Source: JAFGKM01 sp964403465
GTDB taxonomy: Bacteria > Ratteibacteria > UBA8468 > B48-G9 > JAFGKM01
NCBI GenBank assembly: GCA_964403465.1
Contig: CAYOFY010000018.1
Location: forward strand, 1-23,422
Direction of reading: 5' to 3'
DNA length: 23,422 nt
Position numbers and translations under genes: made by a program. Position 1 is the first letter of the stretch. Each line of letters begins with the position of its first letter. Below are positions 1 through 7,192 of the stretch, piece by piece. Under the pieces are notes generated by a model, which saw only the letters and a program-made list of their open reading frames with translations, was not told the origin of the DNA and searched no databases.

Positions 1-17
1 AAGAAGGGTAAACCGCT

Positions 18-554
18 ATGAAGATTAGCTGGCATAAGATAAATATTAAACAACTCGCAGCAATAATCTCTTCTCATTTGAAGAAGAACGGCATTGAAAC
101 CGTTCTGGTCAGCGGGGCTTGTGTTTCAGTCTATTCAGATAATCAATATATGTCCTATGACATTGACCTGATTACCGGAAGTTCTATCAAGAAAATAATC
201 CCGGTGCTTGAGGAGTTGGGATTCAAAAACACAGGAGGTCGTCTCTTTGAAAATCCTCAGTGCAAATTTCTGATAGATTTTCCGGCTCCTCCAGTGTCAA
301 TAGGAAATGAACCTGTCTCAAAATTCAATAATTTAGAAACAAGATTTGGAATAATCTGCTTATTAACGCCGACGGATTGCGTCAAAGACAGACTGGCCGC
401 TTATTTTTTCTGGGATGACCGTCAGGCTTTAGACCATGCAGTTATGGTAGCGAAAAGGAACAGAATTTATTTGCAGAAAATAGGAAAGTGGGCTGAAAAA
501 CAGGGTGAAATAGAAAAGTATGAGTTTTTCAGGAAAAAAGTCTCAATCGGTTGA
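18..554 (+). CDS. Nucleotidyltransferase-fold protein (AbiEii/DUF6036-like)
   Basis: This 178-residue protein has a Gly-rich start of a nucleotidyltransferase core (VSGACVSVYSDN, about residues 31-42) followed by a Tyr-Asp-Ile-Asp-Leu acidic motif (about residues 47-51). That pattern is seen in MNT/AbiEii-like nucleotidyltransferases, which are often encoded next to a small DNA-binding or antitoxin partner. Any such partner would lie left of the window. The start is supported by an AAGAAGG ribosome-binding site beginning at base 1. There is no signal peptide or membrane segment. The gene is noticeably AT-rich (sampled lines about 28-37% GC, against about 50% for its neighbours), which suggests recent acquisition. 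The fold call is moderately secure. The substrate, and whether it acts as a toxin, cannot be told from sequence; a simple housekeeping nucleotidyltransferase is possible. Confidence 0.6.
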   Translation: MKISWHKINIKQLAAIISSHLKKNGIETVLVSGACVSVYSDNQYMSYDIDLITGSSIKKIIPVLEELGFKNTGGRLFENPQCKFLIDFPAPPVSIGNEPVSKFNNLETRFGIICLLTPTDCVKDRLAAYFFWDDRQALDHAVMVAKRNRIYLQKIGKWAEKQGEIEKYEFFRKKVSIG

Positions 555-555
555 A

Positions 556-583
556 TTGACAGGGGGAGGAAACAGAGTAAAAT
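556..583 (+). promoter_or_regulatory. Sigma-70 type promoter for creD
   Basis: TTGACA at 556-561, a 16-base spacer, then TAAAAT at 578-583 (five of six matches). The predicted transcript starts near 590, leaving a leader of about 27 bases before the creD start codon at 617. The -35 box begins two bases after the stop codon of the preceding gene. Confidence 0.6.
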
Positions 584-616
584 GATAAATCAGGGCAGGG
601 CAAAAGGGGGAAAATC

Positions 617-1942
617 ATGGTAAGTGACAATAAACTTAAGAATTCTGCCGGACTGAAGTTGATTGCCATAGCGGTTTTAATCGGGCTTCTCCTTGTTCCC
701 GCCAATGCAATAAAATCCCTGATAAAGGAGCGGGAGCAGAGGCAGCAGGACGTCATTCAGGAAATAAGCGGCATGTGGGGAGGCAAGCAGGTAATTACGG
801 GGCCGGTATTAACCGTCCCGTTCACCAAGAAGATAAAGGACGATAAGGGTGTTTTAACAACCATTACGCAATATGCCTATTTCCTTCCCGATGAATTATC
901 CGTTGAGAGCGAACTCAGCCCTGAAATAAGATACAGAGGTATCTATAAGGTTGTACTGTACACCGCAAGGTTGCATCTGGGCGGCTATTTTTTGAAGCCG
1001 GCTTTTGAAGGTTTATCCATACCGCCGGAAGATGTCGTGTGGAAAGACGCCGGTCTTGTTGTGGGGATATCCAACTTAAGGGGCGTTAAGGAAGCCATAA
1101 AAATCATGTGGAATGACGGCGAATTGACTGCCGAGCCCGGGGTGGGAAGCAACGAAATAGTCGCGGGGGGAATCAGCGTGCATCCGGAACTGAAGCCTCC
1201 TTCGGCGCGGTTTAAATTTTCCATGGATATAAGCCTTAACGGCGGGCAGACCATAAATTTTGTCCCTGTCGGCAAAAAAACGGTTGTCAATATGACTTCT
1301 TCCTGGAATAATCCGAGTTTCACAGGAGCGTTTCTGCCTGAAAAAAGAGAGGTCAGTGACAGCGGGTTCAACGCAGAATGGAATATACTTGATTTCAACA
1401 GAGACTATCCTCAGAAATGGATTGGCGATACATACCGGTCGCAGGTTCAGTCCTCTGCTTGTGGCGCAGCACTCTTGCTGCCGGTGGACGAATACCAGAA
1501 ATCAGAGAGGACTTCAAAATACGCCGGTATGTTCATCATATTGACGTTCCTGTCGTTTTTTATTCTGGAGTTATTAAACAAAAAACTGCTTCATCCTATC
1601 CAGTACCTCCTTATAGGAATCGCTCTGGTTATCTTTTATACGCTTCTCCTGGCTTTTTCGGAGCATGTCTCATTCAACAATGCCTATTTGATCGCAGGTT
1701 TAGGCACGATTTTGCTGATTGCCGCCTACACAAGAAGCATACTGGCGAACAGGCTCCTCTCTCTGTTGATTGCGCTCATACTGACCGTGTTTTACGCGTT
1801 CTTCTTCATTATCCTGCAACTGCAGGATTATTCCCTGCTGATAGGCAGCATCGGGCTGTTTGTTATTCTTGCGGTCTTCATGTACCTGACAAGGAAGATT
1901 GACTGGTACAACATAGAAAAGAAACAGCCGGACGCGCCATAA
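617..1942 (+). CDS. creD: CreD family inner-membrane protein
   Basis: The 441-residue product matches CreD in length and architecture. There is one N-terminal membrane segment (about residues 13-32), a long extracytoplasmic beta-rich domain with the typical GPVLTVPF motif, the PVDEYQKSERTSKY signature near residues 288-302, and five closely packed C-terminal membrane helices (roughly 303-320, 329-347, 355-370, 379-402 and 405-424). In enterobacteria CreD belongs to the CreBC regulon and affects envelope integrity and beta-lactam or colicin sensitivity; its biochemical role is unknown. No creB or creC sensor genes lie beside it here. A GGGGG Shine-Dalgarno at 606-610, six bases before ATG, fixes the start. 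It is probably transcribed alone from the promoter at 556-583. Confidence 0.92.
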   Translation: MVSDNKLKNSAGLKLIAIAVLIGLLLVPANAIKSLIKEREQRQQDVIQEISGMWGGKQVITGPVLTVPFTKKIKDDKGVLTTITQYAYFLPDELSVESELSPEIRYRGIYKVVLYTARLHLGGYFLKPAFEGLSIPPEDVVWKDAGLVVGISNLRGVKEAIKIMWNDGELTAEPGVGSNEIVAGGISVHPELKPPSARFKFSMDISLNGGQTINFVPVGKKTVVNMTSSWNNPSFTGAFLPEKREVSDSGFNAEWNILDFNRDYPQKWIGDTYRSQVQSSACGAALLLPVDEYQKSERTSKYAGMFIILTFLSFFILELLNKKLLHPIQYLLIGIALVIFYTLLLAFSEHVSFNNAYLIAGLGTILLIAAYTRSILANRLLSLLIALILTVFYAFFFIILQLQDYSLLIGSIGLFVILAVFMYLTRKIDWYNIEKKQPDAP

Positions 1943-2028
1943 CCTGAAGAAAAGGGACCCCGTCAGCATATCCCCTTACGGCTGCCTTAATTCACGTAGA
2001 TATGGAGGTATATCCCATCATCAAGGGG

Positions 2029-2056
2029 TTGACAAGAAGGCGGTTCCTGATATACT
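2029..2056 (+). promoter_or_regulatory. Sigma-70 type promoter for rpe-hisD
   Basis: Perfect TTGACA at 2029-2034, a 16-base spacer, and TATACT at 2051-2056. Initiation would be expected near 2063, only about ten bases before the likely rpe start at 2073, so the Shine-Dalgarno GGAAGG (2061-2066) would lie at the very 5' end of the mRNA. Confidence 0.6.
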
Positions 2057-2072
2057 TTAAGGAAGGATGGAT

Positions 2073-2723
2073 ATGTCAAAAAAAATGAAGATATCGCCAT
2101 CGCTTCTTTCCGCGGATTTCAGCCGGCTGGGAGAGGAGGTCAAGGCGGTCACGGAAGCTGGAGCGGATTTCATACACTTTGACGTCATGGACGGCAATTT
2201 TGTCCCCAACATAACTTTCGGGCCCATGGTTCTGAAAGCCATCAGAAGGTTTTCTTCCCTGCCTTTTGAAGCGCACCTGATGATTGCACGGCCGGATAAG
2301 TACTGGAGGCAGTTTGCCGATGCCGGCGGGGATATCATAGGGATACACATAGAATGCAGGGTTGACCAGAAGTCCGTAATTAAAGAAATCCATAAAGCTG
2401 GAAAGAAGGTTTGCATGGTGATAAACCCTCCGACGGATATCAGGGAAATCCATTCTTATATCCCTGACGTGGAGCAGGTTCTTGTGATGACCGTCAACCC
2501 GGGGTTCGGCGGGCAGAAATTCATCAGTGAGGCGGTTCCGAAGATTGTAAAACTCGCGGAGTGGAGGGAGAAGGAAAAACTCTCCTTTGAAATTTCCGTT
2601 GACGGGGGGATAAACAACGAAACCGCAAAAGTCGTAAAGGATGCCGGCGCCGATATACTCATAGCAGGGTCGTTTATATTCAATGGAAAGGATTATAAAA
2701 GCGTCATTGAAGGGCTGAGGTAA
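2073..2723 (+). CDS. rpe: Ribulose-phosphate 3-epimerase
   Basis: Rpe interconverts D-ribulose 5-phosphate and D-xylulose 5-phosphate in the pentose phosphate pathway, in the cytoplasm. The 216-residue TIM barrel has all expected metal and catalytic positions: the SPSLLSADF start, H35 and D37 in FIHFDVMDG, H68 in EAHLM, the VNPGFGGQKF phosphate loop and D177 in SVDGG. An in-frame ATG lies at 2067, but it directly abuts the Shine-Dalgarno GGAAGG (2061-2066). The ATG at 2073, six bases downstream of that site, is the better start. The stop overlaps the hisD start as TAATG, so the two are translationally coupled. Confidence 0.95.
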   Translation: MSKKMKISPSLLSADFSRLGEEVKAVTEAGADFIHFDVMDGNFVPNITFGPMVLKAIRRFSSLPFEAHLMIARPDKYWRQFADAGGDIIGIHIECRVDQKSVIKEIHKAGKKVCMVINPPTDIREIHSYIPDVEQVLVMTVNPGFGGQKFISEAVPKIVKLAEWREKEKLSFEISVDGGINNETAKVVKDAGADILIAGSFIFNGKDYKSVIEGLR

Positions 2724-3928
2724 TGGAAAAGATATCTTTCGGAAGGCTGAAGAAGTTGCTGGAAGTCCGGGATGAAAGGGCTGTGGAAAAGAAGGTTAGT
2801 TCCATTATTGATGGGGTAAGAAAAGACGGGGATAAAGCCCTCGCAAGGTTCACGAAACAGTTTGACGGAGTAAAGAGTGTAAATCTGAAGGTTCCTGCGA
2901 AAGAACTTGCCGATGCAGGGAAGAAGATAGACAGGGAAATTCTGAAGGTTATCAAAACGGCGGAAAAGCGCATAAGAAAATACCATGCCGGGCAGATTCC
3001 GAAAAAATTTGCTGTGAAAGAGAAAGATATCTCCGCGGAGTACGCTTTTTCACCCATAGAAAGAGCCGGTATCTATATACCCGCAGGGCAGGCGCCGCTT
3101 GTGTCAACGGTATTGATGACCGTTATTCCAGCGCAGGTCGCAGGTGTGAAAAATATTTACGTTGCAAGTCCGCCCTCCTGTAAAGGAAAGATCCATCCTC
3201 TGATTCTCGGAGTTCTTGACCGCCTCGGGATAAAGGATGTTTTTGCCGTAGGCGGGGCGCAGGCGATAGCCGCATTTGCTTACGGAACCGGGACGGTGCC
3301 GGCCGTGGATGTCATAGCAGGTCCCGGCAATAAGTATGTCAATGCCGCAAAACGGCTGGTATACGGCAGGGTTGGAATAGACCTTCTTGCAGGTCCCAGC
3401 GAACTTGTCATATTCTCGGACGGCTCTGCGGATGCGGACTTGATTGCCGCTGACCTTGAGGCGCAGATTGAGCATACCGGCGGGCTGGGCATACTGGTGA
3501 CGACCTGTGAGAAAGAGGGGCAATTGCTGGGTCGCATGGTGAAGGGAGGGTACTTCATTGTGACAGGGGACAGGAAGAAGGCCGTGGAGATAATAAATTA
3601 TGTTGCTCCTGAACACCTGGAGGTCATGTGCAGAAATCCCCGTGTCCTGGCAGACATGGTTATTGCCGGCGCGATATTCATCGGGGATTATTCCCCGGCA
3701 ACCCTTGGAGATTATTTTGCCGGGCCCAGCCATGTGCTGCCGACCGGAAGGGCAGCGAGGTTCTCCTCGGGGCTTTCGGTTTATACCTTCCTGCGCAGCC
3801 ATGCCGCTATTTCGGCGGGTCAAGGGTTTTACGGCAGATACGGGCATATGATTGAAGTCCTGCCGCAGGCAGAAGGGCTTTCCTGCCACCGCAATTCCAT
3901 AAAGATCCGCCGAGTTAAGGCAAGGTGA
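2723..3928 (+). CDS. hisD: Histidinol dehydrogenase
   Basis: HisD carries out the last two NAD-dependent oxidations of histidine synthesis, L-histidinol to L-histidine. Every active-site residue can be placed: zinc ligands Q248, H251, D330 and H389, and the catalytic pair E297-H298 in APEHLE. The GGAQAIAAFAYGT and AGPGNKYV motifs are also present. At 401 residues it is shorter than the usual 430 or so. The spacing from H251 to E297 is 46 residues against 64 for the equivalent E. coli residues, so about 18 residues are missing from one segment, while later spacings match. It starts inside the rpe stop (TAATG). No other his gene is visible, so a HisD paralogue acting on another alcohol, such as sulfopropanediol dehydrogenase, cannot be fully excluded. 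Confidence 0.9.
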   Translation: MEKISFGRLKKLLEVRDERAVEKKVSSIIDGVRKDGDKALARFTKQFDGVKSVNLKVPAKELADAGKKIDREILKVIKTAEKRIRKYHAGQIPKKFAVKEKDISAEYAFSPIERAGIYIPAGQAPLVSTVLMTVIPAQVAGVKNIYVASPPSCKGKIHPLILGVLDRLGIKDVFAVGGAQAIAAFAYGTGTVPAVDVIAGPGNKYVNAAKRLVYGRVGIDLLAGPSELVIFSDGSADADLIAADLEAQIEHTGGLGILVTTCEKEGQLLGRMVKGGYFIVTGDRKKAVEIINYVAPEHLEVMCRNPRVLADMVIAGAIFIGDYSPATLGDYFAGPSHVLPTGRAARFSSGLSVYTFLRSHAAISAGQGFYGRYGHMIEVLPQAEGLSCHRNSIKIRRVKAR

Positions 3929-3990
3929 TATCGCCCTTCCCACCCCGTTTCCGGCGGGAGAGATAAACAAAAGAAGACAAAGGCAAGAGA

Positions 3991-5157
3991 ATGATTACCC
4001 AGCAAATAAATCAGGTGATAGACAGTCTTTCTGCGTTTGACTCCGGCATAAGGGAAAAAGCCCTGGCCGATATTGCCGGCATGGTCAAATCGGGCCGGAT
4101 TTCCAGGGGGAAGGACCTGAAGCCGTGGATCAACCTGCACCTGCATACGTTTCACTCCTACAACTACAACAACTGGTCGCCTTCCAGGGTGATTTTTGAA
4201 GGATGGAGAACAGGACTGGAGTATGTGGGCACGGTTGATTTTGATACGCTTGCAGGTCTTGAGGAAACCCTTCACGCAGGGCGTCTTCTTGGCATGAGGG
4301 CCACAGGCGGTTTTGAATCAAGGGTCTTTATCCCCGAGATGAAGGAGATTGTTGTTAACTCTCCGAAAGAGCCGGGGATATACTATCTATGCGGAAAAGG
4401 GTTCAGAAAAAATCCCGATGAACGCTCGGAGGCAGGAAGATTTTTCCTCTCCATGCGGGAGACTGCGCAGAGAAGAAACAGGCAGGTCGTGGACAGACTC
4501 AATTCTTTCCTGAAAGAGGTGGCGGTTGATTACGGGAAGGATATCCTGCCGCTGACTCCTTCGGGTAATCCCACGGAACGGCACATGATGGAAGCATATC
4601 TGAAAAAATCTGAAGAAATTCCGGGGGAAGGGGTTGACAGGTTCTGGGCGGATATCCTCGGATTGACGGAAGAGGATGCAGGAAACCGCAGAAACGGCAA
4701 CATTGCCGATTTCAGGGAGCTTATGCGGAAAAAGCTGATAAAACACGGCGGTCCGGGATACGTGCCGCCGGAAAGGAAAAACTTTCCCCTGCTGGACGAG
4801 ACCGTGAGGATGATAGAATCAGCCGGAGGCGTTCCGACGGGAACGTGGCTTGACGGAACAAGCCCGGGAGAGGAAAACCCCGGGGACCTGGTGGATTTTC
4901 TGAGAAGCAAAGGGATAAGGGCTGTAACCGTTATCCCTGACAGGAACTGCAATGTCTCCGACAGGGAGGAGAAGGAAAAAAAGGTGGGAAATCTGGACAG
5001 ATTCATAAGAACCTGCAAGAGGAGCAAAATGCCGGTTGTATGCGGCACCGAAATGAACAAGGATGGGCAGCCCTTTGTTGATGACTTCACAAACCCCGCG
5101 ATTGCGCGGCATCTTTCCTTTTTCCTCTCCAGCGCCTCGGTTTTTTTCAATTTTTGA
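3991..5157 (+). CDS. Divergent PHP-domain protein, putative metal-dependent phosphoesterase
   Basis: This 388-residue protein has a PHP-type start, INLHLHTFHSYN, with the H50-x-H52 metal pair after a helical N-terminal extension of about 45 residues. A second PHP-like motif, TVDFDTLAG (81-89), stands where T-D-H-D/N-T-L-A-G is usual, so the histidine is replaced by F84. An acidic residue follows in GGFES (E109). Near the C-terminus, CGTEMNKDGQPFVDD holds E354-x-N356 where the canonical D-x-H would be. It follows hisD by 62 bases, and PHP proteins include histidinol-phosphate phosphatases, so a histidine role is conceivable but unproven. The weak ribosome-binding site is AAAGGCAAGAG. Its last codons overlap the -35 box of the rplM promoter. 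Confidence 0.75.
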   Translation: MITQQINQVIDSLSAFDSGIREKALADIAGMVKSGRISRGKDLKPWINLHLHTFHSYNYNNWSPSRVIFEGWRTGLEYVGTVDFDTLAGLEETLHAGRLLGMRATGGFESRVFIPEMKEIVVNSPKEPGIYYLCGKGFRKNPDERSEAGRFFLSMRETAQRRNRQVVDRLNSFLKEVAVDYGKDILPLTPSGNPTERHMMEAYLKKSEEIPGEGVDRFWADILGLTEEDAGNRRNGNIADFRELMRKKLIKHGGPGYVPPERKNFPLLDETVRMIESAGGVPTGTWLDGTSPGEENPGDLVDFLRSKGIRAVTVIPDRNCNVSDREEKEKKVGNLDRFIRTCKRSKMPVVCGTEMNKDGQPFVDDFTNPAIARHLSFFLSSASVFFNF

Positions 5158-5182
5158 CCGGGTGGTTAACAGGTGGTATAAT
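5154..5182 (+). promoter_or_regulatory. Sigma-70 type promoter for rplM
   Basis: TTGACC at 5154-5159, a 17-base spacer, and a perfect TATAAT at 5177-5182. Initiation is expected near 5189, giving a leader of about 38 bases. The -35 box overlaps the stop codon of the upstream PHP gene (5155-5157), so rplM transcription is uncoupled from that gene. Confidence 0.7.
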
Positions 5183-5226
5183 CTTAACCTATTATCAACC
5201 GAAAATAGTTCGCGATGGAGGGTACA

Positions 5227-5664
5227 ATGCCGAAAACAGAATCAGCAAAGAAGAAGGATATCGCCAGAAAATGGTACCTGATAGACGCCGGGGACAAGGT
5301 GCTCGGCAGGGTTGCCACGCAGGCGGCGAGGGTTCTCATGGGCAAGCACAAGACAGTCTGGACGCCCAATGTTGACACCGGGGATTTTGTCGTGGTTATT
5401 AACGCGGGCAGGATCAAGGTTACAGGCAGAAAACTCCAGGATAAGATCTATTACAAGCACACGGGATACATGGGGGGGCTGAAGAAGGAATCCCTTATGT
5501 CTCTCCTGACCAGGAGACCGGAAACCGTTTTCACTCTTGCCGTTGGCGGGATGCTGCCCAAGACCAAGTTGGGCAGGCAGATGCTCAAGAAACTCAAGGT
5601 GTACAGAGGCAGTGAACATCGACATCAGGCGCAGAACCCGCAGATGCTGGAAGTGAAAGGATAA
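5227..5664 (+). CDS. rplM: Large ribosomal subunit protein uL13
   Basis: The 145-residue product is a standard-length L13. It has the RKWYLIDAGDKVLGRVAT start (14-31), HKTVWTPNVDTGDFVVVINA (41-60) and the family signature GGMLPKTKLGRQMLKKLKVY with the following H-x-H-x-AQNPQ (about 107-139). L13 binds 23S rRNA early in assembly of the 50S subunit. The start at 5227 is chosen because GGAGGG (5217-5222) lies four bases upstream; an in-frame ATG at 5215 overlaps that site and would add MEGT. Unusually, the normal partner rpsI (uS9) does not follow: the next 197 bases hold only hairpins and a 13-codon reading frame. Confidence 0.96.
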   Translation: MPKTESAKKKDIARKWYLIDAGDKVLGRVATQAARVLMGKHKTVWTPNVDTGDFVVVINAGRIKVTGRKLQDKIYYKHTGYMGGLKKESLMSLLTRRPETVFTLAVGGMLPKTKLGRQMLKKLKVYRGSEHRHQAQNPQMLEVKG

Positions 5665-5676
5665 ACGAGACAACGT

Positions 5677-5775
5677 CCCTCACCTTGAAGGCGCATCCAG
5701 GCAGAATTCCCCGAAAAACAAAATCGGGGCAAGCGGAGTAAAGGAGAGAGACAAAATCATGAACCCCTCACCTTG
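5677..5775. repeat. 11-bp direct repeat pair in the rplM downstream gap
   Basis: CCCTCACCTTG occurs at 5677-5687 and again at 5765-5775, 88 bases apart. The copies bracket the hairpin at 5709-5729 and the Shine-Dalgarno-like AAGGAG at 5741-5746. This could be the scar of an insertion or deletion where rpsI would be expected, or chance similarity. Confidence 0.4.
5709..5729. repeat. Small hairpin CCCCGA/TCGGGG
   Basis: CCCCGA (5709-5714) and TCGGGG (5724-5729) can pair around a nine-base A-rich loop. No T-run follows on the plus strand, so it is not a typical intrinsic terminator; it may be part of an interspersed repeat. Confidence 0.35.
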
Positions 5776-5802
5776 CAGAGTGAGACGTGAGATGGAATAG
5801 AT

Positions 5803-5823
5803 CCCTGCCTACAACATGCAGGG
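5803..5823. repeat. Small hairpin CCCTGC/GCAGGG
   Basis: CCCTGC (5803-5808) pairs with GCAGGG (5818-5823) around a nine-base loop. A second four-base stem with an A-rich loop lies just downstream (5823-5838). No T-tract follows. Together they resemble degenerate interspersed repeat DNA in front of the acyltransferase gene. Confidence 0.35.
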
Positions 5824-5861
5824 ACGACAAAAAACGTCGGTTTGGGGTAAAGAGGTGCATT

Positions 5862-7094
5862 ATGAACAAGATAAACATAATAGACGTAACAAACCGTGAC
5901 GGCGTCCAGACAGCTCATCTGGGCCTTTCCAAACTGCAGAAGACCATGATTAACTACTATCTTAACCAGATGGGCGTCTTTCAGAGCGAGGCCGGGTTTC
6001 CCGTAACCGGACATGAAATAAATTATCTGAATGCGAATTTGAAACTTGCCAGACAGAAGGTCCTGTCGCCCATCCGTATTTCAGGATGGATGAGGGCAAT
6101 ACCCCAGGATGTTGAGGAAGCCTTCAAGAACATACCGGAACTTGAACACATCAACATATCAATCTCCACGTCCGAACAGATGATCGTGGGCAAATTCCAG
6201 GGCAAGATGAAAATCAGGGACGTGATAAACGAGATGAAGGATGCGCTGATGCTCGCCAGGAAAAAAGGGGCAAGATCCGTGGGGGTAAACGCCGAGGACG
6301 CGTCAAGAACAAAAACCGGCCGGCTGATTGAGTTCGCCATGACGGCAAAAGAGCACGGTGCGGATAGAGTCCGTTACTGCGATACTCTCGGATGCGATTC
6401 TCCGTTCACCATCTACGATAAGATATACAAGATTGCAAAGGAAGTGAAGATTCCCATTGAACTGCACTGCCATAACGACCTGGGCATGGTGGTTGCCGTT
6501 TCTGTGGCAGGGGCAAAGGCCGCGGTGGACGCGGGGGTTGACGCCTATATAAATACGACGGTTAACGGCATGGGCGAGAGAGCGGGCAATGCCGACCTTG
6601 TTTCCGTTATCCTGGCTCTGAGGTATGCGGCAGGTTTTGCCGGCAGGTATAGACTTGACCCGGGGATTGACCTTAAGATGGCATGGAAGATTTCACATTA
6701 CGCGTCATACGCCTTCGGCGTTCCCATACCCATAAACCAGGTAGGGGTGGGGAAGAATGCCTTTGCGCACTCTTCAGGCATACACGTGGACGGCGCGCTG
6801 AAAGACAGAAGAAATTATGAGTTGTACGATTTCGAGGAACTCGGCAGGGGAGTCCCGGAGGTCGTTGAGAGCGGCAGAATGATACTCCTGGGCGAATACA
6901 GCGGCATCAAGGGACTCAGGAACGTTTATGGCAAACTTGAGGTCAAATTCAAGGACGACGAAGAGGCAAGGGAGATACTCACGCTTGCCAGGTACGCAAA
7001 CGTGGCAAACCAGCTGCCCCTGACCGACGAGGAACTGATATTCATAGCAAAGCATCCCGAAGAGGTAAGACAGCTTTTGACCCTGACACCGTGA
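5862..7094 (+). CDS. Homocitrate synthase / 2-isopropylmalate synthase family protein
   Basis: This DRE-TIM metallolyase condenses acetyl-CoA with a 2-oxoacid. The 410-residue protein shows the N-terminal motif DVTNRDGVQT (D8, R12, D13), E43 in the EAGFP segment, the metal-binding H202-x-H204 in ELHCHNDLG, and NGMGERAGNA (225-234). It lacks the C-terminal regulatory domain of full-length LeuA (about 510 residues), so it looks more like homocitrate synthase/NifV or a short LeuA. Which 2-oxoacid it uses cannot be settled by reading. The start at 5862 follows AGAGGTG; an in-frame upstream ATG at 5787 would translate 25 residues of repeat-like DNA and is rejected. Its downstream neighbour is an aconitase-family large subunit, which fits consecutive steps of homocitrate or isopropylmalate metabolism. 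Confidence 0.85.
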   Translation: MNKINIIDVTNRDGVQTAHLGLSKLQKTMINYYLNQMGVFQSEAGFPVTGHEINYLNANLKLARQKVLSPIRISGWMRAIPQDVEEAFKNIPELEHINISISTSEQMIVGKFQGKMKIRDVINEMKDALMLARKKGARSVGVNAEDASRTKTGRLIEFAMTAKEHGADRVRYCDTLGCDSPFTIYDKIYKIAKEVKIPIELHCHNDLGMVVAVSVAGAKAAVDAGVDAYINTTVNGMGERAGNADLVSVILALRYAAGFAGRYRLDPGIDLKMAWKISHYASYAFGVPIPINQVGVGKNAFAHSSGIHVDGALKDRRNYELYDFEELGRGVPEVVESGRMILLGEYSGIKGLRNVYGKLEVKFKDDEEAREILTLARYANVANQLPLTDEELIFIAKHPEEVRQLLTLTP

Positions 7095-7192
7095 AAAACC
7101 GGAGTCATGGACTCGGGATCCGGGAATCGGGAAAAACAAAACCAAAAAAGCATTTCACGAACCCCGAACCCCGGTATTTGAGAGAGTTCACA

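Noticed and set aside
1417..1902. 161-codon open frame on the plus strand
   Set aside because: It is another frame within creD, whose membrane helices continue uninterrupted in the correct frame.
3104..3970. 288-codon open frame on the minus strand
   Set aside because: It lies entirely opposite hisD, which has full family motifs; the translation has no recognisable domain.
5759..5800. 13-residue gene after rplM
   Set aside because: It has a Shine-Dalgarno-like site but the frame runs through the CCCTCACCTTG repeat and has no protein-like sequence; more likely remnant DNA.
7091..7192. N-terminal extension of the aconitase-family gene and overlap with the preceding stop
   Set aside because: The extra residues come from low-complexity CGGGA-type repeat DNA and match no family member start.
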